From positions 2,595 through 41,233 of the forward strand of contig VBCG01000005.1 of NCBI GenBank assembly GCA_005881895.1: 38,639 nucleotides of DNA. Reading direction: 5' to 3'. The position numbers and the translations under genes were made by a program. The notes below the pieces were generated by a model. It worked only from the letters and a program-made list of their open reading frames with translations, made no database searches and was not told where the DNA came from. This stretch comes from Betaproteobacteria bacterium (GTDB lineage Bacteria > Pseudomonadota > Gammaproteobacteria > Burkholderiales > Casimicrobiaceae). This document shows, piece after piece, positions 32,024-38,639 of the stretch (position 1 is its first letter; every line of letters begins with the position of its first letter).

Positions 32024-33709
32024 ATGGCTGCAATTGCTTTCGACCGCTTCTACCGCTACGCCGAATTGAGCGAAGTCCTGCACACGCTCGCGCGCGAGCA
32101 TCCCCAGCTGCTCGCCATCGAATCTATCGGCAAGAGCCACGAAGGCCGCGACATCTGGGTAGTGACCGCCACCAACACGCGGACGGGGCTCGCTGCCGAA
32201 AAACCGGCATTTTGGGTCGACGGCAACATCCATTCGACGGAGGTTGCTGCGTCCGCGGCGAATCTGTATCTCCTTCACACACTCGTCACGCAATACGGAA
32301 GCGACGCCGACGTGACGCGCGCTCTCGATACGCGTGCGTTCTACATTTGTCCGCGGATCAATCCCGACGGCGCCGAATGGGCGCTCGCGGACAAGCCGAA
32401 ATGGGTGCGCTCGAGTACGCGACCGTATCCCCACGACGAAGAGGAGATCGAGGGGCTGATCGTCGAAGATATCGACGGCGACGGACGCATTCTGCAAATG
32501 CGGATTCCCGATCCCAACGGGCTATGGAAGCCGCATCCCGATGAGCCCCGGCTCTTGATCCGCCGCGAGCCTGCGGAGACGGGCGGAACCTATTATCGAC
32601 TGATCCCCGAAGGCCGACTCGAGCACTACGACGGCTTTATGTTGCGTATCAAGAAGCCAAAACAAGGCCTTGACCTGAATCGCAATTTTCCGGCCAGCTG
32701 GCGGCAGGAGTTCGAGCAGCTCGGCGCCGGACCCTACCCAACGTCGGAACCCGAAGTACGCGCCGTCGTCGACTTCATCGTCCGCCATCCGAATCTCACC
32801 GGCGGGACGAGCTTCCACACTTGGAGCGGCGTCTTGCTGCGTCCCTTCGAGCATCAGCCCGACGAAGAGATGCACGCCGAAGATCTATGGGTCTACCAGA
32901 CGACCGGAAAGAAAGGCACGGAGCTCACCGGTTACCCGAACATCTCCGTCTATCACGAATTCCGTTATTACCCGAAGTCGGTGATCGGCGGGACATGGGA
33001 TTGGATTTACGAGCATCTCGGAATTTTCAGTTGGGTCGTCGAGATCTGGTCGCCGATGCGCGAAGCGGGCATCACCGGTTACAAATACATCGACTGGTTC
33101 CGCGATCACTCGACCGATGACGACCTGAAGCTCATCCGCTGGAGCGACGAGAAGATCGACGGCCTCGCCCATATTCCGTGGCGCGCGTTCGATCATCCGC
33201 AGCTTGGCAAAGTCGAGATCGGCGGTTGGAATCGCTTTCACGCATTCGGCAATCCGCCGCCCAAGTTACTCGAGCGCGAGCTGGCGCGTTTTCCGAAGTG
33301 GTTGGTCTGGCAGGCGCTGCTATCGCCCAAGCTCGAGTTGCTGCACGCCGGCGCGCAGGCGCTGGGGAACGGCGCATGGAAAGTGACGCTGGTCGTCCAG
33401 AACACCGGTTGGCTGCCGGCGTATGTGTCGAAGCGCGCGCTTGCGCGCAAAGTCGTCCGTGGGCTCATCGCCGAGATTGGCTTGCCGGATGGTGCGACGC
33501 TCGCATCGGGAAAATTGCGCGAGGAGATGGGCCAGCTCGAAGGGAAGGCGTACAAGCACACCGGCGTCTCTTTTTGGCCTGACTATCATGTGACCGACGA
33601 TCGGATGAAGATCGAGTGGATCGTCAGCGCGAAGGCGGGTGACACGGTCAATCTGACCGCACGGCACGATCGCGCCGGCACCGTGCGCGCCGAAGTCAAG
33701 CTGGCGTGA
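32024..33709 (+). CDS. M14-family zinc carboxypeptidase, no signal peptide
   Basis: A 561-residue metallopeptidase. The start ATG 32024 (MAAIAFDRFYRYAEL) matches the family N-terminus; the open frame to 31925 is upstream noise. Zinc ligands are His70 and Glu73 in GNIHSTE and His264 in TSFHTWSG. The catalytic base is probably Glu339 in SWVVEIW. Family marks NPDGAEW and DLNRNFPASW are present. A C-terminal beta-sandwich of about 130 residues follows (KVTLVVQNTGWLPAYVSKRA). M14 enzymes of this kind cleave C-terminal residues or gamma-linked peptides. The lack of an export signal suggests a cytoplasmic role. The ATG has no strong ribosome site. Confidence 0.88.
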   Translation: MAAIAFDRFYRYAELSEVLHTLAREHPQLLAIESIGKSHEGRDIWVVTATNTRTGLAAEKPAFWVDGNIHSTEVAASAANLYLLHTLVTQYGSDADVTRALDTRAFYICPRINPDGAEWALADKPKWVRSSTRPYPHDEEEIEGLIVEDIDGDGRILQMRIPDPNGLWKPHPDEPRLLIRREPAETGGTYYRLIPEGRLEHYDGFMLRIKKPKQGLDLNRNFPASWRQEFEQLGAGPYPTSEPEVRAVVDFIVRHPNLTGGTSFHTWSGVLLRPFEHQPDEEMHAEDLWVYQTTGKKGTELTGYPNISVYHEFRYYPKSVIGGTWDWIYEHLGIFSWVVEIWSPMREAGITGYKYIDWFRDHSTDDDLKLIRWSDEKIDGLAHIPWRAFDHPQLGKVEIGGWNRFHAFGNPPPKLLERELARFPKWLVWQALLSPKLELLHAGAQALGNGAWKVTLVVQNTGWLPAYVSKRALARKVVRGLIAEIGLPDGATLASGKLREEMGQLEGKAYKHTGVSFWPDYHVTDDRMKIEWIVSAKAGDTVNLTARHDRAGTVRAEVKLA

Positions 33710-33740
33710 TCCGCATTGCGCGGACGTGTGGGGAGGAACG

Positions 33741-35222
33741 ATGACTCGGAGTCTACTGCGTAGCATCGCGATCGCTGCGGGGATGGCGGCCGGTCTCACC
33801 GGCTGCACGACGACGCAGCCAAGCTCATCGGGACTCGATCGCATACAGCACATCGTCGTCATCTATGCGGAAAATCGCAGCTTCGACAATCTCTACGGAC
33901 TTTTTCCCGGCGCCGACGGCATCGCGAACGCGACGCCCGTGCAATACACGCAACTCGATGTCGACGGCAAGCCGCTGCCACATCTGCCGCCCGTGTGGAA
34001 AGGCAAGGATGCGGATCCGGCCTATCCCAAGGACTTGCCGAACAAACCGTTTCGGATTGACGCGCCGCCGATCAACATGGCGTTGTCAGTGCCGACGCGG
34101 GACCTGATCCACAAGTTTTATCAGCAGCAGGAGCAAATCAACGGTGGCCGCAACGACCGCTTCGCCGAGGTTTCGGATGCGGGTGCGCTGGTGATGGGCC
34201 ACTACGACGGCTCGACGTTGCCGATGTGGAAGTGGGCGCAGGATTACGTTCTCGCCGATCATTTCTTCATGGGGGCGTTCGGCGATTCGTATCTCAATCA
34301 CTTCTGGCTGATTTGCGCGTGCACGCCGCTCGATGCCGGACCGCCGAATCAGCGCGCACAACTCGACGAGCGCGGATGGCTCAAGCGGCGACCCGAATCG
34401 CCCGTATCGGCGCTCGCCGGCCCCGCCGTGTTCGTTGCCGGGGAATTCACGAATGACGGTTATTCGCTCACGACGAATCAGCCGCCGTATCAGCCATCGG
34501 CTGCGCCGCCCGCGCCTGGCGGTGACCCGCGTTTCGCGGATCCGGCGAGACGAATCCTTCCGCCGCAGACGCAGAAGACGATCGGCGACACGTTGTCGGC
34601 GAAAGGGATTTCGTGGGCTTGGTACTCGGGTGCGTGGAATGCCGCGGTGAAAGACGGCATGCAGCCGGGCGACGCAAAGCGCATGGTCATCTACAATAAC
34701 ACGCCGCCTTCGCCGTATTTCGTTGCGCACCATCAGCCGTTCAACTATTTCGCGCGTTTCGCGCCGGGTACGGCGGACCGCGAACGGCACCTCAAGGATT
34801 ACACCGATCTTGTGAGCGGCATTGAAAAAGGCGAGCTGCCGGCGGTGGCGTTCTACAAGCCGCAAGGGACGTTCAACGAACATCCGGGCAATACGGACGT
34901 GATGTCAGGCGACATCCATATTGCGGAACTCGTCGCCAAGATCAAAGCGAGTCCGTTATGGCCGTCGATGGCCATTATCGTGACGTACGACGAGAACGGT
35001 GGCTTCTGGGACCACGTGCCGCCCCCTAAGGGCGACCGCTGGGGTCCGGGAACGCGCATTCCGGCAATCATCATCTCGCCGTTGGCGAAACGCGGTTACG
35101 TCGATCACACGTCCTACGATACGACGTCGATCATCAAGCTCATCACGCGCCGCTTCGGGCTCGAGGCGTTGCCGGGCGTTCGCGCGAACGCAGGCGATTT
35201 GACGAACGCATTTGATTTCTAG
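33741..35222 (+). CDS. Lipoprotein phosphoesterase, AcpA/phospholipase C family
   Basis: A 493-residue enzyme of the phosphoesterase family (PF04185: acid phosphatase AcpA and phospholipase C). The start ATG 33741 follows a GGGAGG ribosome site. The N-terminus has a lipobox ending LTGC at Cys22, so it is probably a lipoprotein. Family motifs are IYAENRSFDNLYGLFP (about 34-49), GDSYLNHFWL and TYDENGGFWDHVPPP with the metal-binding region. It probably hydrolyses phosphate monoesters or phospholipid head groups outside the cytoplasm. It stands 31 nt after the carboxypeptidase gene and 11 nt before the MFS gene; this order may be operonic. The substrate is not determinable. Confidence 0.9.
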   Translation: MTRSLLRSIAIAAGMAAGLTGCTTTQPSSSGLDRIQHIVVIYAENRSFDNLYGLFPGADGIANATPVQYTQLDVDGKPLPHLPPVWKGKDADPAYPKDLPNKPFRIDAPPINMALSVPTRDLIHKFYQQQEQINGGRNDRFAEVSDAGALVMGHYDGSTLPMWKWAQDYVLADHFFMGAFGDSYLNHFWLICACTPLDAGPPNQRAQLDERGWLKRRPESPVSALAGPAVFVAGEFTNDGYSLTTNQPPYQPSAAPPAPGGDPRFADPARRILPPQTQKTIGDTLSAKGISWAWYSGAWNAAVKDGMQPGDAKRMVIYNNTPPSPYFVAHHQPFNYFARFAPGTADRERHLKDYTDLVSGIEKGELPAVAFYKPQGTFNEHPGNTDVMSGDIHIAELVAKIKASPLWPSMAIIVTYDENGGFWDHVPPPKGDRWGPGTRIPAIIISPLAKRGYVDHTSYDTTSIIKLITRRFGLEALPGVRANAGDLTNAFDF

Positions 35223-35233
35223 ATCGCGTGGCG

Positions 35234-36451
35234 ATGACCACGCAAATCGCAACCAAAAGTGCACGACGCGGTCTTGCGGCAATTCCCCGAGGCGTGTGGG
35301 CGCTCGGCATCGTCAGCCTGTGTATGGATCTGTCGTCCGAGCTGGTCCATTCGCTGCTGCCGCTGTACATGGCGGTCGGTCTCGGCGCGAGCACATTCGT
35401 CATCGGCATCGTCGAGGGCGTGGCTGAAGCTCTGGCGCTCATCGTCAAGGTATTTTCCGGCGTGCTGTCGGATATGTTCCGCAAACGCAAATCACTCGTC
35501 GTCGCCGGTTACGGACTCGCCGCGCTGACCAAATTCATCTTCCCGCTTGCCCCGACGCTCGGTTGGGTCGTCACCGCGCGTTTCGCCGATCGCGTCGGCA
35601 AGGGGATCCGCGGCGCGCCACGCGATGCGCTCATTGCCGATATCGCACCTGCCGACGCGCGTGGAGCCAGCTTCGGCTTGCGTCAGGCGCTCGACACGGT
35701 AGGTGCGATCGGCGGACCGTTGCTGGCGCTTGCCGCGATGGTCTATTTCGCCGGCAACTTCCGTGCGTCGTTCTGGGTCGCCGTGATCCCGGCGGTCATC
35801 TGCGTCGCGGTTTTGGTTTTCGGCGTGAGCGAACCGGCGAAGGTCGGTGGTGACAACGCTAAGACGCATTTGCGCCTTGCCGACGCCAAGCGGTTTCCGG
35901 CGAGCTACTGGATCGTCGTCGGCATCGCCGGTGTACTGACGCTTGCGCGTTTTTCGGAGGCCTTCTTGGTGTTGCGGGCGCAGAACGTGGGTTTGCAAGT
36001 CTCGCTGGTGCCCTGGGTGATGGTCATCATGTCGACGGTGTACGCCGCCGTCGCGTATCCGACCGGCGCCGCGGCTGACCGGGGCGCTGGCGCGTACCTG
36101 TTGTGGAGCGGGTTGGTCGCGCTCATCTCCGCCGACATCGTGTTGGCGCAGGCCGCAACGCCGGCCGTCGTCTTCGTGGGCGCGGCACTCTGGGGCTTGC
36201 ACATGGGTCTTACGCAGGGTCTGCTGTCGGCACTCGTCGCCAATGCAGCACCAGCGGACCTTCGGGGTAGCGCGTTCGGCATCTTCAACCTCGTAAGTGG
36301 CGTCGCGCTGTTGATCGCGAGCGCGCTGGCAGGATGGCTGTGGGACGCGTACGGGCCGCGCTTCACGTTCTACGCCGGGGCGGCGTTCACGGCCATTGCG
36401 TTGATTGGGCTGATGACACGCGGCAGAAAGATCGGCACGCTCGAACGTTGA
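35234..36451 (+). CDS. MFS transporter
   Basis: A 405-residue 12-helix major facilitator. The start ATG 35234 is preferred over the GTG at 35228. The family motif between helices 2 and 3 is GVLSDMFRKRKSLVV, and a second recognisable segment is ADRVGKGIRGAPRDALIADI, which is typical of a large uncharacterised MFS_1 group. It is followed by a gap of 60 nt to the next gene. The substrate is unknown. The position behind a phosphatase could suggest export of a released product, but this is weak. Confidence 0.86.
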   Translation: MTTQIATKSARRGLAAIPRGVWALGIVSLCMDLSSELVHSLLPLYMAVGLGASTFVIGIVEGVAEALALIVKVFSGVLSDMFRKRKSLVVAGYGLAALTKFIFPLAPTLGWVVTARFADRVGKGIRGAPRDALIADIAPADARGASFGLRQALDTVGAIGGPLLALAAMVYFAGNFRASFWVAVIPAVICVAVLVFGVSEPAKVGGDNAKTHLRLADAKRFPASYWIVVGIAGVLTLARFSEAFLVLRAQNVGLQVSLVPWVMVIMSTVYAAVAYPTGAAADRGAGAYLLWSGLVALISADIVLAQAATPAVVFVGAALWGLHMGLTQGLLSALVANAAPADLRGSAFGIFNLVSGVALLIASALAGWLWDAYGPRFTFYAGAAFTAIALIGLMTRGRKIGTLER

Positions 36452-36511
36452 CGTAAGCTCTGCCATGCGCGTAGCGACTGTGTGTAGGTATGCCTGGCTG
36501 GGAGTAATCGG

Positions 36512-37369
36512 ATGGACGATGTAACCGCTTCGGCGTCGACGACTGCGCCCATCGCGGGCCGGCTCTACTATCGACACAGTTTGCCGGTGCGGGTCATGCA
36601 TTGGATCAACGTGATCGCGTTGACGATTATTTTCATGAGCGGCCTCATGATCTTCAACGCGCATCCAGCGCTCTATTGGGGCAAATCGTCGTATACCGGA
36701 CGTCCGCCGATCCTCGAGATCGGCGCACGGGACGGCGGCGCGACGGGCGCGATCGGCTACACGAAAATCTTCGGGCACGAGTTCAATACCACCGGTGTGC
36801 TCGGCTTGTCGCGCGAGCCGAGCGGCCGCCCGGCGGCAAGGGCATTCCCTTCGTGGCTGACCATTCCCGACATGCAATGGCTGTCGATGGCGCGTTCATG
36901 GCATTTCTTTTTCGCCTGGATCTTCGTCGTCAACGGGCTCTGTTACGTTGCGTATTCACTGTGGAGCCGGCATCTCGCGCGCGATCTCGCTCCAACACGC
37001 GGCGAGCTCGCAAAGATCGGTCAGTCGATCAAGGATCATCTGTTGTTTCGCCATGAAACCGGCGAAGCGGCAACGCGGTACAACGTCTTGCAGAAGATCA
37101 CCTACCTCGTCGTGATCTTCGTCCTGTTGCCATTGGCTATCCTGATGGGGCTTGCGATGTCGCCGCGCATCGATACGGTTTTTGCCGGATGGGTCGATTG
37201 GGTCGGCGGCCGTCAATCGGCGCGCACGATCCACTTCATCGCCGCGTGGTTGATCGTTGCGTTCGTCTTGATCCATGTGTTCGAGGTCGTCATCACCGGG
37301 CTATGGAACAACTTGCGCTCGATGATCACCGGCCGTTACCGGATTCCACCGGAGGCACCGCATGAATGA
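36512..37369 (+). CDS. Cytochrome b561-type membrane subunit for the Tat molybdoenzyme
   Basis: A 285-residue dihaem cytochrome b of the bacterial b561/Ni-Fe hydrogenase b-subunit type, with four transmembrane segments. Candidate haem ligands are His30 (VRVMHWIN), His131 (SWHFFFAW), His241 (TIHFIAAW) and His255 (LIHVFEVV). A GGAG ribosome site lies just before the ATG. The gene overlaps the next by 8 nt, so the two products are expected to form a complex that transfers electrons between quinone and the periplasmic molybdoenzyme. The periplasmic loop between helices 1 and 2 is long (about residues 50-125). Confidence 0.9.
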   Translation: MDDVTASASTTAPIAGRLYYRHSLPVRVMHWINVIALTIIFMSGLMIFNAHPALYWGKSSYTGRPPILEIGARDGGATGAIGYTKIFGHEFNTTGVLGLSREPSGRPAARAFPSWLTIPDMQWLSMARSWHFFFAWIFVVNGLCYVAYSLWSRHLARDLAPTRGELAKIGQSIKDHLLFRHETGEAATRYNVLQKITYLVVIFVLLPLAILMGLAMSPRIDTVFAGWVDWVGGRQSARTIHFIAAWLIVAFVLIHVFEVVITGLWNNLRSMITGRYRIPPEAPHE

Positions 37370-38138
37370 ACGAACGCGATCGTCGCGCCGACGGTTTCTT
37401 GCGCGCGCATTAGGTGCCGCAGGAGCGTTGTTTCTAGCCGGATGTGAACGCTTGTCGGAAAGCCAATGGTTTCCGAAGGTGCTTGCAGCGGGCGAGAGGC
37501 TTAGTGAAGCGGCGCAAACGTTGGTCACCGGACGCAAGGCGATGGCGCAGGAATTTTCGGAAGCGGACCTCTCGCCGAGCTTTCGCAGTAACGGAACCGC
37601 CGAACCTGACAGCGAGGCGTACGCGGCGCTCGCAGCTAAAGGCTTTGCCGATTACAAGCTGGAGGTCGGCGGATTGGCCGCTTCGCCGCGAAGTTTCTCT
37701 CTCGCCGAATTGCGCGCGCTCGAATCGCGTACGCAAATCACGCGCCACGATTGTGTCGAAGGCTGGAGCGCGATCGGCAAGTGGAAGGGGGCGAAGCTCT
37801 CGGCGGTCCTTGATGCGGTAAAGGTCAAGCCGGAAGCGTGCTATGTCGTGTTCTATTGCGCCGACCCGATGGCGGACGATGGCACCGATCTCTACTACGA
37901 GAGCATCGACATGGACGATGCGTGGCATCCGCAGACGATCCTCGCGTACGAGTTGAACGGTGAGGCGCTGCCGATCAAGAACGGGGCGCCGGTTCGGCTG
38001 CGGGTCGAGCGGCAACTGGGGTACAAGCACGCGAAGTACGTGATGAAAATCGAGCTCGTCGATAGCTTCGCGCACATCGCCGGCGGCAACGGTGGCTATT
38101 GGGAGGATCAGGGCTACCAGTGGTACGCGGGCATCTGA
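37362..38138 (+). CDS. Tat-exported lipoprotein molybdopterin oxidoreductase (sulfite oxidase/MsrP-like)
   Basis: A 258-residue molybdopterin-dependent protein of the sulfite-oxidase/YedY fold. The N-terminus has a twin-arginine motif SRRRFLARAL at 8-17, followed by a lipobox FLAGC at Cys28, so it is probably a Tat-exported lipoprotein. The Mo-binding Cys is Cys131 in RHDCVEGWSAIGKWKG, and the C-terminal LGYKHAKYV element is the family's anchor for the cofactor. There is no dimerisation domain, as in YedY/MsrP. The cytochrome b561 partner upstream overlaps it by 8 nt. MsrP repairs methionine sulfoxide; relatives with b561 partners have other substrates, and which applies here is not clear. 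Confidence 0.88.
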   Translation: MNERTRSSRRRFLARALGAAGALFLAGCERLSESQWFPKVLAAGERLSEAAQTLVTGRKAMAQEFSEADLSPSFRSNGTAEPDSEAYAALAAKGFADYKLEVGGLAASPRSFSLAELRALESRTQITRHDCVEGWSAIGKWKGAKLSAVLDAVKVKPEACYVVFYCADPMADDGTDLYYESIDMDDAWHPQTILAYELNGEALPIKNGAPVRLRVERQLGYKHAKYVMKIELVDSFAHIAGGNGGYWEDQGYQWYAGI

Positions 38139-38273
38139 AAGCCAAACGGTAAGCTTTCTTCTCCTCGTTCGACGAAGTACGGTAAGGCGAGGGCAAAAAC
38201 GGACGCTCTTGCCGACGCGATGAACGCGAAATGCGTCGCGCTTCCACGACTTTTGAATCGAGGAGATCGCATC

Positions 38274-38639
38274 ATGTTGGATACTGTCATGTCGAAAGCA
38301 GCCGTTGTTGCGCTGGCGCTCGCGACGCTGGTTCCCGGAATCGTTCGTGCTGATAATGTGGTCACCGTACCGGCTAGCGGCATCGTCAAAGTCAAAAGCG
38401 CGTATTCAGTCCCTGAAACGATCGCGCGGATCAAGAAGGACGTCGCAGACAAGGGCATCCGCTTCTTTCAGGAGGTCGATCAACAGAAGCTAGCCGCCGA
38501 TGCAGGCATCAAGCTGCGGCCGTCCACGTTGCTGGTCTTTGGTAATCCACCGCTCGGCACTTTATTCGTCAGTGCCAATCCGCTCGCGGGACTCGATTGG
38601 CCCGTCCGCGTGCTCGTGCTCGAGGACGAAAACGGGGAC
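38274..38639 (+). CDS. DUF302-domain protein, exported (5' part)
   Basis: The frame opens at ATG 38274 after a GAGGAG ribosome site and stays open to the window edge (122 codons, incomplete). The N-terminus is a signal peptide (MSKAAVVALALATLVPGIVRA in the middle of the first 27 residues). A DUF302 domain follows, recognised by the run SAYSVPETIARIKKDV and by LLVFGNPPLGT and LDWPVRVLV. DUF302 proteins are small periplasmic or cytoplasmic beta-alpha proteins of unknown function. The preceding 135-nt gap holds only weak repeats of ACGGTAAG; nothing else is seen. Confidence 0.88.
   Translation, partial: MLDTVMSKAAVVALALATLVPGIVRADNVVTVPASGIVKVKSAYSVPETIARIKKDVADKGIRFFQEVDQQKLAADAGIKLRPSTLLVFGNPPLGTLFVSANPLAGLDWPVRVLVLEDENGD

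Noticed and set aside
35492-36877. 461-residue open frame on the minus strand
   Set aside because: It lies antisense to an MFS gene and the start of the b561 gene, is rich in Arg, His and Asp and shows no domain. It is a shadow of GC-rich codon use. The same applies to long frames at 26506-27846 (+), 16952-18274 (-) and 21935-23224 (-).
1-38639. CRISPR arrays, tRNA or rRNA genes, phage or integrase genes
   Set aside because: Looked for regularly spaced repeats, cloverleaf-like arms with CCA ends, and integrase or transposase proteins; none found.

Overview
The window looks like chromosomal DNA of a free-living, respiratory, GC-rich proteobacterium. A betaproteobacterium is the most likely source. 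The reasons are the GC-rich codon use, two TonB-dependent receptors, b561 and c-type cytochromes, Tat-exported enzymes and a DnaE2 polymerase. There is no rRNA, tRNA or CRISPR array, and no phage or transposase gene. The taxonomic placement is an inference from gene content only.

Layout. (1) 1-3557, plus strand: the end of a sulfonate/taurine-type ABC permease, then a D-2-hydroxyacid dehydrogenase resembling SlcC, an Ldh2/ComC-type dehydrogenase and an MFS exporter. The two dehydrogenases form the pair that can interconvert sulfolactate enantiomers. (2) 3514-9208, minus strand: a compact row of a YncE-like beta-propeller, a TonB receptor, a frameshifted Tat multicopper oxidase and an inositol-monophosphatase-like protein with an altered metal site. 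(3) 9348-15302: divergent from the beta-propeller is a TonB receptor that closely matches E. coli YncD, now known as the PQQ importer PqqU. It is followed by cytochrome b561, an ankyrin protein on the minus strand, a secreted PQQ-dependent dehydrogenase and a dihaem cytochrome c. Together these look like a PQQ import and use locus. (4) 15435-24301: a molybdenum hydroxylase cluster (coxS-L-M, a hairpin, coxD-E, a small minus-strand gene, coxG, an xdhC/coxF-type gene) and a LuxR-type regulator. The large subunit has the form II loop AYRGAGR, so it is probably not a true CO dehydrogenase. (5) 24312-30950, minus strand: dnaE2, a mercuric-reductase-like flavoprotein, a VTT/TVP38 membrane protein and a fused glycosyltransferase, the last three joined by 4-nt stop/start overlaps. 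dnaE2 carries a 74-bp perfect-armed palindromic insert that stays in frame. (6) 30951-32023: a mostly non-coding stretch with an operator-like palindrome, a dispersed-type repeat, a DUF1269-like membrane protein gene and a MITE-like element of about 164 bp. (7) 32024-38639, plus strand: an M14 zinc carboxypeptidase, a lipoprotein phosphoesterase, an MFS transporter, a cytochrome b561 with a Tat lipoprotein molybdopterin oxidoreductase, and the start of a DUF302 protein.

Working together: the PQQ dehydrogenase would oxidise an alcohol or sugar in the periplasm and pass electrons to the cytochrome c. The adjacent molybdenum hydroxylase could oxidise a resulting aldehyde or another heterocycle. 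PqqU would supply the cofactor, since no pqqABCDE genes are visible here. These links are inferred from neighbourhood and not shown by the sequence.
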